Positions 28,138-36,963 of a DNA stretch of 64,000 nucleotides are shown here, piece by piece. Positions within the stretch are counted from its first letter, which is position 1, and each line of letters begins with the position of its first letter. Below the pieces are notes generated by a model. That model was given only the letters and a program-made list of their open reading frames with translations, was not told where the DNA came from and made no database searches. A program made the translations under genes and the position numbers. This stretch comes from Gemmatimonadaceae bacterium (GTDB lineage: Bacteria > Gemmatimonadota > Gemmatimonadetes > Gemmatimonadales > Gemmatimonadaceae). The stretch covers positions 558,001 through 622,000 of the forward strand of contig JADLCY010000001.1 of the NCBI GenBank assembly GCA_020846935.1, given 5' to 3'.

Positions 28138-29490
28138 ATGGCGCAGTTCGGCATCGCGGAGTCGCTGCAGTCTCCGGTCGTGCGCGTCCTGCTCGGTCTC
28201 ATCGGCATAGCGCTGCTGTACGTGCTGGCGCAGGAAGTCCGGAAGATCCCGGCGACGCTGTTTGCGCTGATGGCCACCGCCTTCCTCGACATGGTGGGCG
28301 TGCTGATGATCATCCCGTTGCTTCCCTTCTACGTGAAGAAGCTTGGAGGCGAGGGGGTGCAACTGCTCGGGATGCATGCCGGCATTGGACTCATCTCCGG
28401 CGTGATCGTTGCGGCATTCACCACCGCGCAATTGCTGAGCGCACCGATGTGGGGGCGCTTCAGCGATCGCTACGGTCGTCGGCCGGCGCTGCTCATTGCA
28501 CTCGCGGCGTCGGCGGTTTCGTACCTGATCTTCGGCTTTGCCAACTCCCTGGTCGTGCTGTTCCTGTCGCGGCTGGTGCAAGGCGCTGGCGGCGGCACGG
28601 TGGGCGTGATCCAGGCGTACGTCGCGGACTCGACGGCCCCCGAGGATCGGGCGCGGGCACTGGGTTGGCTCTCCGCTGCCACCAACCTCGGCGTCGCACT
28701 GGGACCGGTGATGGGGTCCTTTGCGGTGCTGCTTGGCACACGCGACCTGCTGCCCGGTGGTGGCGAACTCCGCATGGGTCAGGCGGCGCCGGGCCTCGTG
28801 GCCGCGATGCTCTGCCTGGTCACCATGGCGTTCGCGTGGAAGTACCTCAAGGAGTCGCGCGACCATGTGACGTCAAACGCCCCGCGTCGATCGCCGAGGC
28901 AGGCGGCGTGGCGCGTCATCAGCCACTCGGGCGAACCGTCGTCGCGCCTCATCTGGATCTACGCCATCGCCATCGGGTCGTTCCAGGGTGTGAACACCGT
29001 GCTCGCGCTCTTCCTGAACGTGCGATTTCAGGTGACCGAGCAGACGATCGGATTTTTCTTCATGTATATCGGCGCGATCTCGGTGTTCACCCGCGTCCTG
29101 CTGCTGGGCCGCGCGGTGGACCGGTTGGGCGAGGCGCGGCTCTCGCGGCTCGGCATCGTGTTGCTCGCGCTCGGACTGCTCGGCATGCCGCTCTCCGGAC
29201 ACATCAGCACCCTGGCGATAGCCGTCGCGCTTCTGCCGCTCGGCACGGCCTTCACGTTCCCGTGCGTGACCGCGCTGCTCTCGCGCGTGATCCCGAGCCA
29301 CGAGCGCGGCCTGTACATGGGCCTGCAGCAGACATTTGGTGGCGCTTCCCGCATCGTGGCGCCGCTGTTCTTCGGATGGGCCTTCGACTCGCTCAGCGTT
29401 TCGGCGCCCTACTACTTCTCCGCAGCCTTTGTGGCGGCCACCCTGCTGCTTGGCTTCGGCATGGATCGATACGTGAAAGCCCGCTCCTGA
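28138..29490 (+). CDS. MFS transporter
   Basis: A 450-residue major-facilitator protein with an extra hydrophobic segment at the N-terminus (VLLGLIGIALLYVLA) before the usual twelve helices. Motif A is GRFSDRYGRRPALL between helices 2 and 3, and the resemblance is to tetracycline/multidrug-type antiporters (FLSRLVQGAGGGTVGVIQAY). It starts two bases after the second nucleoside permease, so it is probably co-transcribed and may export or exchange a product of nucleoside metabolism. That link is inference from position only. Confidence 0.85.
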   Translation: MAQFGIAESLQSPVVRVLLGLIGIALLYVLAQEVRKIPATLFALMATAFLDMVGVLMIIPLLPFYVKKLGGEGVQLLGMHAGIGLISGVIVAAFTTAQLLSAPMWGRFSDRYGRRPALLIALAASAVSYLIFGFANSLVVLFLSRLVQGAGGGTVGVIQAYVADSTAPEDRARALGWLSAATNLGVALGPVMGSFAVLLGTRDLLPGGGELRMGQAAPGLVAAMLCLVTMAFAWKYLKESRDHVTSNAPRRSPRQAAWRVISHSGEPSSRLIWIYAIAIGSFQGVNTVLALFLNVRFQVTEQTIGFFFMYIGAISVFTRVLLLGRAVDRLGEARLSRLGIVLLALGLLGMPLSGHISTLAIAVALLPLGTAFTFPCVTALLSRVIPSHERGLYMGLQQTFGGASRIVAPLFFGWAFDSLSVSAPYYFSAAFVAATLLLGFGMDRYVKARS

Positions 29491-29517
29491 TCGTCGCGAC
29501 GCCTCGCCCCTCCGATC

Positions 29518-30567
29518 ATGCGCTCTCTCATTGTGACTGGCTTGTTGCTCCTCCCCTGCGCGACGGCAGCGTCACAGGAGCCGACCGGGTGGGGGCGCGA
29601 CTCGCTGGTCTTTCATACATTCTCGATCGCCGCGATCGATCGGCGGACGGGTGAGGTGGGCGTGGCCGTCACCACGCGCGTCGCGTGCGTGGGCAACGGC
29701 GTGCCGTGGGTGCGCGCCGGTGTGGGTGCGGTGGCCACGCAGGCCAATACCAGAACCGAATACGGGACGGAGTTGCTCGACGCGATCGCGCAGGGCGAGG
29801 CGCCGGAGGCGGCGCTGTCGCGGCTGCTGCAGCGTGATTCACTCGCGACCTCGCGGCAGGTGGGTGTGATCTCCGCGAGCGGTGCCGCGGCGCAGCACAC
29901 CGGATCCGCCACGCGCGCCTGGGCCGGCCACCGTACCGGGCCCTCATACGTCACGCAGGGCAACCTGCTGGTGGGCAAGGAGGTCATCGACGCGGTCGCT
30001 ACCACGTTCGAGGCGAGCGAAGGGCAGCCGCGCCACCTGGCTGACCGACTCATCGAGGCACTGGCCGCGGGCCACGCGCGCGGCGGTGACGCGCGCAAAG
30101 GGCGCGCGCAGTCCGCAGCCGTCATCGTCGCCGATGCACGGCCAGGCCGCTCCCGTCGCCCCGACGGCGTCACGGCAAACATCTCGGTCTGCGAGCATCC
30201 CGAGCCGGTCGCCGAGCTCCGCCGCGTCTATGACGCGGTGTCGCAGACGATCGGGTTCCGCACGCTGCAGGCGTTCAGCGGCAACGACGTATGGCAGCTC
30301 AAGGTGATGCTGCACGCCCTCGGTCTGTATCGGAGCGATCGGACCGAGCTGCCACGCGACACCGAGGCCTTGACCTACACGGCCGATGCCGTGGCCGCTG
30401 TGGATGCCTTCCGTCAGGCGGAGGGCCTCGCCGGGCCCGCGGCCGGTTCGCCGTCGGGTCTGGTGGACGCCGAGCTGGTCGATCGGCTCTGGCGTGCCCT
30501 GGAGCGGTCCGGCAAGGCCCGCCAGGTGCGTGAGCGGTTGCTGGACGTGACCGCGGTACGGCGGTAG
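29518..30567 (+). CDS. Secreted DUF1028 protein with C-terminal peptidoglycan-binding-like domain
   Basis: A 349-residue exported protein (signal peptide to about ASQ). Residues about 30-235 match DUF1028: FSIAAIDRRTGEVGVAVTTR, then GVGAVATQANT and VTQGNLLVG. The family has an Ntn-hydrolase-like fold and lacks an established substrate. A C-terminal part (about 245-330: FSGNDVWQLKVMLHALGLY and AVAAVDAFRQAEGL) resembles the PG_binding_2 domain often joined to DUF1028. It follows the importer operon by 27 bases on the same strand. Confidence 0.8.
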   Translation: MRSLIVTGLLLLPCATAASQEPTGWGRDSLVFHTFSIAAIDRRTGEVGVAVTTRVACVGNGVPWVRAGVGAVATQANTRTEYGTELLDAIAQGEAPEAALSRLLQRDSLATSRQVGVISASGAAAQHTGSATRAWAGHRTGPSYVTQGNLLVGKEVIDAVATTFEASEGQPRHLADRLIEALAAGHARGGDARKGRAQSAAVIVADARPGRSRRPDGVTANISVCEHPEPVAELRRVYDAVSQTIGFRTLQAFSGNDVWQLKVMLHALGLYRSDRTELPRDTEALTYTADAVAAVDAFRQAEGLAGPAAGSPSGLVDAELVDRLWRALERSGKARQVRERLLDVTAVRR

Positions 30568-30673
30568 GATGGGCGGCCGGCGCGCCGCACCCTACGGTTC
30601 CGCTGCGCTACCAGCCGTTCGCGTCCATTGCCGCGCGACGCATCACTACGCCCACATCCCGCCGAGTCCGCAC

Positions 30674-32353
30674 ATGACGTCCCGCCTCTGCACTGCCGCC
30701 ATCCTTGCCTGGCTCGTTGCGTGTTCACCCACGGCGGAGACCGATGGCGCACCGGCATCCGTGCCGCCAGTGGCGTTGTCGGCCATCGACACCGGTACCC
30801 TCATGGGCCACATCCGCGTGCTGGCGGATGACTCGCTGCTGGGGCGCGCGCCCGGGTCGGTGGGTGAAGACAGGACGGTGGCATATCTCGAGGCGCAGTT
30901 CCGCGCGATGGGTCTCGCGCCAGGCAATCCGGACGGCACGTATCTGCAGAACGTGCCACTGGTGGGTATCACGGTGCGGGGTGCGCCTGCGCTCACCTTT
31001 GCCAAAGGAACCACGAAACAGACGCTCACCTGGCGCGACGATTACGTCGCGTGGACGAAGCATGTCGCTGAACGTGCGCAGCTCAACAAATCCGAGCTCG
31101 TGTTCGTGGGCTACGGCACCGAGGCGCCGGAGTTCCAGTGGGACGACTTCAAGGGCGTCGACGTGACCGGCAAGACGCTGGTGATGCTGGTGAACGATCC
31201 GCCACTCGCCGACACTTCGCAGTTTGGCGGCAGGCGCATGACGTATTACGGGCGTTGGACGTACAAGTACGAGCAGGGCATGAAGCACAAGGCAGCAGGC
31301 GTGCTGTTGGTGCATGAGACCGAGGCCGCGGGGTACCCGTTTGCCGTCGTGCAGGGGAAGACCGCGGAACAGTTCGACCTCGTGACGCCCGACAGCAACC
31401 GCACCCGCAGCGCCGTCGAGGGTTGGATCACGCTCGACCAGGCGAAGGCGCTGTTTGCGATGGCGGGGCAGGACTTCGGCGCGCTGTCGAGCGCCGCGGC
31501 GACCCGGGACTTTCGCCCGGTACCGTTGGGCGTCACCGCCTCGGTGCGGCTCGACAACGCGCTCCGCACCGTGAACTCGCGCAACGTGGTGGCGAAGCTC
31601 GACGGCAGCGACCCCACGCGAAAGAACGAGGTGGTCGTGTACACTGCGCACTGGGACCATTTCGGCGTTGGCGAGCCGGTAAACGGCGATTCGATCTACA
31701 ACGGCGCCGAGGACAATGCGACCGGGACGTCCGGCCTGCTGGCGATGGCACGCGCGTATCGTGCGATGCCCGCTCCCCCGAAGCGCACGATCCTTTTTCT
31801 CGCCGTGACCGCCGAAGAGCAGGGACTACTCGGTTCGCAGTACTACGCCGTCACACCGCTGTATCCCCTGGTGAACACCGTAGCGGCGATCAACATGGAC
31901 GGGCTCAACACCTGGGGCCGGACGAAGGACATCAACGTGATCGGACTCGGCGCGTCCGAACTTGACGACTATGCACGCCAGGCCGCGCAGGAACAGGGCG
32001 GTCGCGTGCTGACGCCGGACGCTGAGCCCGAGAAGGGGTTCTACTACCGCTCCGACCACTTCAACTTCGCCAAGCAGGGCGTGCCGGCGTTCAACCCGGG
32101 TGCCGGCCTCGACTACATCGGGAAACCCAGCGACTTCGGGATGCGGAAGCGGGACGAATACACGGCCAACGACTACCACAAGCCTCAGGACGAGATCAAG
32201 CCCGGCTGGGACCTGAGCGGCGCCGTGGAGGACCTCCAGCTCCTGCTCACCGTCGGATTCCGCGTGGCGCAGGCGTCGACGTTCCCGGCCTGGCGGGAGG
32301 GCAACGAGTTCAAGGCCATCCGGGACGCGCAGCTCAAGCCTATCAGGCCGTAG
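30674..32353 (+). CDS. M28-family zinc aminopeptidase lipoprotein
   Basis: A 559-residue lipoprotein (lipobox LVAC at residue 16 of the chosen ATG). A PA-type insert lies around residues 130-280. The M28 catalytic domain shows its metal ligands in order: YTAHWDHFG, EDNATGTSGLL, VTAEEQGLLGS, INMDGLN and YRSDHFNFAKQGVPAF, a full two-zinc set with the Glu-Glu general base. It should release N-terminal residues from peptides outside the inner membrane. Its neighbours are the DUF1028 protein upstream and an M20-like lipoprotein gene converging from the other strand. Confidence 0.9.
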   Translation: MTSRLCTAAILAWLVACSPTAETDGAPASVPPVALSAIDTGTLMGHIRVLADDSLLGRAPGSVGEDRTVAYLEAQFRAMGLAPGNPDGTYLQNVPLVGITVRGAPALTFAKGTTKQTLTWRDDYVAWTKHVAERAQLNKSELVFVGYGTEAPEFQWDDFKGVDVTGKTLVMLVNDPPLADTSQFGGRRMTYYGRWTYKYEQGMKHKAAGVLLVHETEAAGYPFAVVQGKTAEQFDLVTPDSNRTRSAVEGWITLDQAKALFAMAGQDFGALSSAAATRDFRPVPLGVTASVRLDNALRTVNSRNVVAKLDGSDPTRKNEVVVYTAHWDHFGVGEPVNGDSIYNGAEDNATGTSGLLAMARAYRAMPAPPKRTILFLAVTAEEQGLLGSQYYAVTPLYPLVNTVAAINMDGLNTWGRTKDINVIGLGASELDDYARQAAQEQGGRVLTPDAEPEKGFYYRSDHFNFAKQGVPAFNPGAGLDYIGKPSDFGMRKRDEYTANDYHKPQDEIKPGWDLSGAVEDLQLLLTVGFRVAQASTFPAWREGNEFKAIRDAQLKPIRP

Positions 32354-32369
32354 CACGCGCAAACCCTGG

Positions 32370-32393
32370 ACGACGGAGCCGGCGGGTCGTTTT
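32370..32393 (+). terminator. Weak candidate terminator after the M28 gene
   Basis: ACGAC (32370-32374) can pair with GTCGT (32386-32390), followed by TTT. The stem is short and the loop is 11 bases, so this is only a weak candidate at the right place between two converging genes. Confidence 0.25.
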
Positions 32394-32534
32394 CGAAGGA
32401 ACACCGAATCACGCACCATGACCGGCTCCAACGCCGTCACCCGTATGCCGGCACGCCACGTGTCCCGGGCGCACGGGGCTACCCGACGGACGTGTTGCGC
32501 GTGACGTAACGTGCGCCAGCGCCGACCTCCCGCG

Positions 32535-34145
32535 TCACGAGGTCGCCAGGGCGTGCAGGAGGTCCACGTAGAACTTCTCCAGCTGCGCGAGTCCGGCAAC
32601 CTTTGACCCCGGCGCGGGCTCCATCAGCATGAACTCGTCCGGTGCGTGCTGACCGGTGCCGTAGCCGAGCCCGCCCATGACCATCGGCAGTTTGAGCACG
32701 TCGGTGAACACGTAGTACGGCGCGCTGCCGGCAAGGCGCGGCGCCACGGTGACCTTGAAGCCATACTTGTTGTAGGTCGCGATCGTGGCCTTCACCAGCG
32801 CGGCCTCCACCGACGTCTGAGCCGGCGGATATCCGCTCAGTTTGCGCAGGACGACGTCGGTGAAGCCCTGGCGATCGAGATGCCGTCGAATGAGCGCGAG
32901 GGCGCTGTCGGGGTGCTGGTCGGGGACAAGGCGCGAGTCGAGCTTGGCTGTGGCCACGTGAGGCAGAATCGTCTTCATGCCCGGACCGGTGTAGCCGGAC
33001 CAGATGCCGTCGACGTTGAGCTGCGTGTCGAACAGGTAGCGCGCGAGCGACTGCTGCCCACTGAGGCTGTCGATCCATCGCGCGACGCCAAGGGCCTGGC
33101 GCTGCCCCGCCTCTCCGGCGGTCCACGTGTCGAGCATGCCGTTCACGAGCCGCTGCTCCTCGTCGGATGGCGCGCGGATCGCATCGTAGTATCCGGGCAC
33201 GACGATCGTGTTGCCATCGGGCGTCGTCAGGCTGGCGATCGCCTGGGTCAGTCGCAGCGTGGGCGAGTCGGTGATGACCTTGTACGACCCGTGGATCTCG
33301 GCGCGTGACGGACCGCCGTGTGGCCCGCCCCTCGCCTCGAGCTCGAACGACACGATGCCCTTCACCCCGAGGTACATGCCGATGTCGCCCTGCGGATCCT
33401 GGGCGTTGAAGGGAAAGAACACCCCGTTGGCCGTGCGCAGGCGATCCGCGTACTTCGCGATGACCTCCTCCATGTGCGGCGAACCGAGTTCTTCCTCGCC
33501 CTCGGCGACGACCATGAGGTTGACCGGGAGCTTGTGGCCTGAGCGGATGATCGCCTCGAGCGCATTGAGAAAGGCACGCTCGGGACCCTTTTGATTGGTG
33601 ACGCCGCGCGCCATGAGCACCTTGCCCATCGGTCGATCGACGAGTTGGCCGGCAAAGGCGTCGACGGACCAGCCGGTGGGCTCCACCGGCTGCACGTCGT
33701 ACATCATGTAGACGACGAGTGTTCGTGCGGCCCCGGCGTCGTAGTAGCCCCAGACGCCCGGGTGCCCGCTGGTCGGTACGATCTCGGCTTCGGCAAAGCC
33801 GAGCGCTTTGAGGTCGTCCCGGACCAACCGCGCCATGTCCTGGATGCCGTCGTTCTGTGCGGAGACCGAACGTTGTCGGACCCAGCGCTGGAGGTTGGCG
33901 AGGTGCCGCGGCAGGTTCGCGTCGATCCAGGCATAGGCTTCGGGGTGCGTGCCCTGATATGCGGGAATGGTTGTCGCGCTGAAGCGTTCCGTGGTGCTGA
34001 GCGTGATCGGTCGTCGGCCCGCGGTGACCGCGTCGCTCTCGGGCGCCGCGGTGCAGCCCGCGATCACACCTAACGAAGCAAGGGCAAGGACGCGGGTGAA
34101 CCTGGTGGCCTGGCGCGGGCGAGGGGCGACCGACGTGGAGGGCAT
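32535..34145 (-). CDS. M20-family metallopeptidase-like lipoprotein with altered metal site
   Basis: A 536-residue lipoprotein (lipobox VIAGC near residue 31 from the ATG at 34145; an upstream GTG at 34184 is possible). The chain follows the M20 dipeptidase layout: a YDVQPVEPTGW block, EGEEELGS with the catalytic Glu pair, LGVKGIVSFELEARGG of the dimerisation domain, and a late GQHAPDEF with the last His ligand. However, the first His ligand (usually GHYDVQP) is Met (MMYDVQP), and the bridging Asp (usually GxxDxKG) is Asn (GVTNQKG). Either it is inactive or binds metal differently, or it belongs to a divergent M20 clade. It diverges from the GMC gene. Confidence 0.7.
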   Translation of the reverse strand: MPSTSVAPRPRQATRFTRVLALASLGVIAGCTAAPESDAVTAGRRPITLSTTERFSATTIPAYQGTHPEAYAWIDANLPRHLANLQRWVRQRSVSAQNDGIQDMARLVRDDLKALGFAEAEIVPTSGHPGVWGYYDAGAARTLVVYMMYDVQPVEPTGWSVDAFAGQLVDRPMGKVLMARGVTNQKGPERAFLNALEAIIRSGHKLPVNLMVVAEGEEELGSPHMEEVIAKYADRLRTANGVFFPFNAQDPQGDIGMYLGVKGIVSFELEARGGPHGGPSRAEIHGSYKVITDSPTLRLTQAIASLTTPDGNTIVVPGYYDAIRAPSDEEQRLVNGMLDTWTAGEAGQRQALGVARWIDSLSGQQSLARYLFDTQLNVDGIWSGYTGPGMKTILPHVATAKLDSRLVPDQHPDSALALIRRHLDRQGFTDVVLRKLSGYPPAQTSVEAALVKATIATYNKYGFKVTVAPRLAGSAPYYVFTDVLKLPMVMGGLGYGTGQHAPDEFMLMEPAPGSKVAGLAQLEKFYVDLLHALATS

Positions 34146-34220
34146 GGGCTGGCGGGCTGTGATTGCGGTGGCGCGGGAACACACGTCCGAGACGGCGGCT
34201 CGTTCATGAGCCTGGATCGG

Positions 34221-34276
34221 AACGCTGGAACGCGGGAACGCGGGAACGCGGGAACGCAGGAACGCAGGAACGCAAC
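34221..34276. repeat. 8-bp tandem repeat (AACGCGGG), seven units
   Basis: Seven consecutive 8-base units: AACGCTGG, three AACGCGGG, two AACGCAGG and AACGCAAC. They sit in the 291-base divergent region between the M20-like gene (minus) and the GMC gene (plus), about 160 bases before the GMC start. The frame of the GMC gene is open through the array, but the sequence there is low-complexity and not protein-like. Confidence 0.9.
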
Positions 34277-34436
34277 GTTACGACGTGGTGCAAGGGGCCG
34301 CGCCCCCTGGCGTGCCGGCCGTCGGCCGCGAACGCGAGCGCGTGTCGTGCGGCGGGCGGGCGCAGGGGGAGCGCGGTCGAATCGCGGCTTCGGCCAGCCG
34401 GGCGTATATTCGCCGCATCACCCAGCGGAGTGCGCG

Positions 34437-36230
34437 GTGTTCCTCAGCAGTCCCAAGTCGCAGACGTCGTACGACGCGATCGTGGTGGGGTCCGGCGCTG
34501 GCGGTGGCATGGCCGCGTATCAGCTCGCCGTGGCCGGGCTCAAGGTGCTCGTGCTCGAGGCGGGCCGGCGCTACGACCCGGTCACCGAAACGCCGATGTT
34601 CAACCTCCCGCGTCAGGCACCGTTGCGCGGCGCCGGGACGCGCGAGAAGCCGTTCGGCTTCTACGACGCCACGGTCGACGGCGGCTGGAACGTGCCGGGT
34701 GAGCCGTACACCACCGCGCCGGGCAGCGAGTTCATGTGGTGGCGTGCGCGCATGACCGGCGGGCGCACCAACCACTGGGGTCGTATCTCGCTCCGCATGG
34801 GGGCCTACGATTTCAAACCGAAGACCCGCGACGGGCTCGGCGCCGACTGGCCCATCGCGTACGAGGACCTCGCCCCGTACTACGATCGCACGGAGATGCT
34901 CATCGGCGTGTACGGCGGGGACGACGACCTCGAGAACACGCCACGATCCTCGCCAGGCGTGCTGATGCCCGCCCCCGCTCCGCGGGCGACCGAACTCCTG
35001 ACAAAGAAGGCCTGCGGGCCGTTAGGCATCCCCGTGATTCCGGCGCATCTCGCGATCATGTCGCAGCGCCAGGATCACCGGACGCTCCCGCAGAAGATCC
35101 ACCCCGGTAACCGGCTGGCCCAGCGCGTCCTGGCCGAGTCCATGCGGCAGCGCATGGCGTGCTTCTGGGCCACGCCGTGCGGCAACGGGTGTTCCATCCG
35201 CGCCAACTTCCAGAGCACGACGGTGCTTCTTCCGCCGGCCATCGCCACCGGTAACTGCGACGTCGTGTCCGACGCCATGGTACGCGAGGTCATGGTCGAT
35301 GCGGCGGGGCGCGCGACCGGGGTTCGCTACATCGACAAGCGCACGCGCACCGACCGCGAAGTGCGAGCGCGCGTGGTGGTGCTGGCCGCGAGCGCATGCG
35401 AGACGGCGCGCATCCTGCTGAACTCGCGCAGCGCGCCCTTCCCCAACGGGCTCTCGAACGGCAGCGGCCTGGTGGGCAAGTATCTCATGGACACCGTCGG
35501 CGCGGGCATCGGCGGGCAGATCCCGGCGCTGGAGCGCTGCCCACCGCACAACCAGGACGGCGCCAGCGGCATGCACATGTATATGCCGTGGTGGCTCTAC
35601 AAGGAGCAGATCGGCGGTCAGCTCGGATTTGCACGCGGCTACCACGTGGAGTTCGGCGGCGGGCGCGACATGCCGGGCCCCGGGATCTTCGGCGGACTGG
35701 AGAACTACACCAACGGCGCCTACGGCCGCCGCTTGAAGGAAGAGGCGCGGCGCTACTACGGCTCGTTCATGTACTTCGATGGCCGCGGTGAGATGATCCC
35801 CAACGAAGACTGCTACTGCGAACTCGACCCCGAGGTCACCGACCAGTGGGGCATCCCCGTCCTCCGCTTCCATTGGAAGTGGTCGGAGCACGAGACGCGT
35901 CAGGCCGCGCACATGGTGAAGACGTTCGCCGAAGTCGTCTCGGCGATGGGTGGCAAGGTGAATGGCGCCGTGGAGACGGATGGGTCCAGGGTGATTGCCC
36001 GCGGCGGCCAGATCATCCACGAAGTCGGTACCTGTCGCATGGGGACCGACCCGAAGACGTCGGTACTCAACGCGTGGTGCCAGTCGTGGGACGTGAAGAA
36101 CCTCTTCGTCACCGACGGCGCACCGTTCGTGTCCAACGCTGACAAGAACCCGACACTCTCCATCCTCGCCCTGGCGTGGCGCACCTGCGACCACATCATC
36201 GACGAGCTTTCGAAGAGGAACATCGGATGA
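34437..36230 (+). CDS. GMC-family dehydrogenase large subunit (FAD)
   Basis: A 597-residue flavoprotein of the glucose-methanol-choline family, of the type paired with a gluconate-2-dehydrogenase subunit 3. The FAD site VVGSGAGGGMAAYQLAVAG is near residue 15, MTGGRTNHWGR follows, and the C-terminal catalytic region holds IIHEVGTCRMGTDP and ADKNPTLSILALAWRTCDHI. The GTG at 34437 is preferred because GGAG lies six bases upstream and the FAD motif then sits at the usual distance. It has no signal peptide, so it is probably carried out with its Tat partner encoded next (ATGA overlap). It oxidises an alcohol or sugar; the exact substrate is unknown. Confidence 0.9.
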   Translation: MFLSSPKSQTSYDAIVVGSGAGGGMAAYQLAVAGLKVLVLEAGRRYDPVTETPMFNLPRQAPLRGAGTREKPFGFYDATVDGGWNVPGEPYTTAPGSEFMWWRARMTGGRTNHWGRISLRMGAYDFKPKTRDGLGADWPIAYEDLAPYYDRTEMLIGVYGGDDDLENTPRSSPGVLMPAPAPRATELLTKKACGPLGIPVIPAHLAIMSQRQDHRTLPQKIHPGNRLAQRVLAESMRQRMACFWATPCGNGCSIRANFQSTTVLLPPAIATGNCDVVSDAMVREVMVDAAGRATGVRYIDKRTRTDREVRARVVVLAASACETARILLNSRSAPFPNGLSNGSGLVGKYLMDTVGAGIGGQIPALERCPPHNQDGASGMHMYMPWWLYKEQIGGQLGFARGYHVEFGGGRDMPGPGIFGGLENYTNGAYGRRLKEEARRYYGSFMYFDGRGEMIPNEDCYCELDPEVTDQWGIPVLRFHWKWSEHETRQAAHMVKTFAEVVSAMGGKVNGAVETDGSRVIARGGQIIHEVGTCRMGTDPKTSVLNAWCQSWDVKNLFVTDGAPFVSNADKNPTLSILALAWRTCDHIIDELSKRNIG

Positions 36231-36943
36231 GTGACACCACGCCGACCCCGGGCACGTCGCCACTGCCTGACGAGTCGCTCGATGGGCGCGGGCGCTCGAG
36301 GCGCCGTGCGCTGCAAGTCCTCGCCGTTGCGGCGGTCACACCGGCGCTGCCGTCGCCCGGCTTCGGAGCGCCCGCCACACCCGATCCCGCGGTGGTCGAA
36401 CCTGACGAGTCGCAGGCGACCGCGGCCGGACCGCGAGGCACACCCTCCGATCCCGACCTGCTGCGGCCGCGGATCACCTGGTCGAACAAACTCACCGCGC
36501 CGGAGATGGTGACGCTCACCGCGCTGTGCGACATGATCATTCCGGCCGACAGCCGCTCACCGAGCGCGTCGGCCGTGGGTGTGCCGGGCTACATCAATCA
36601 CTGGGTGAGCGCGCCATACGACGGCAACCAGCGCGAGCTGGTGCGGCTGCGCGGTGGGCTTGCCTGGCTCAACACCGAGAGTCGTCGTCGGTTCGGCCGC
36701 ACCTTCGCGCGCGCGAGTACGACGCAGCGGGCCGCGATCTGTGACGACATCTGCTTTCTTCCCAACGCGAGGCCAGAGCACCGAGCCGCAGCGCGCTTCT
36801 TTGATCGCGTGCGCGACCTGACGGCCGAGGGGTTCTACACCACCGACGAAGGGATGAAGGACATCGGGTATGTCGGCAACGTGGCCCTGCCCCGCTTTGA
36901 TGGTCCGCCACCGGCGGTATTGAAGCACCTCGGCCTCGCCTGA
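36227..36943 (+). CDS. Gluconate 2-dehydrogenase subunit 3-like, Tat-exported small subunit
   Basis: A 238-residue protein with a twin-arginine type leader (GRSRRRALQVLAVAAVTPAL). The mature part follows the subunit 3 family: LTALCDMIIPADSRSPSA, VPGYINHWV, LRGGLAWLNTESRRRFG and GFYTTDEGMKDIGYVGN. It overlaps the GMC gene by four bases and has AGAGGAA upstream. In this family the small subunit provides Tat export and stabilises the flavoprotein, which fits the leaderless large subunit. Confidence 0.88.
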   Translation: MSDTTPTPGTSPLPDESLDGRGRSRRRALQVLAVAAVTPALPSPGFGAPATPDPAVVEPDESQATAAGPRGTPSDPDLLRPRITWSNKLTAPEMVTLTALCDMIIPADSRSPSASAVGVPGYINHWVSAPYDGNQRELVRLRGGLAWLNTESRRRFGRTFARASTTQRAAICDDICFLPNARPEHRAAARFFDRVRDLTAEGFYTTDEGMKDIGYVGNVALPRFDGPPPAVLKHLGLA

Positions 36944-36963
36944 CCGTCTCGCCCTCGCGTCTG

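Noticed and set aside
34206-34436. Longer N-terminus of the GMC protein running through the 8-bp repeats
   Set aside because: The extra 77 residues are low-complexity Arg/Gly-rich, and the GTG at 34437 has a well-placed GGAG and puts the FAD motif at the normal distance.
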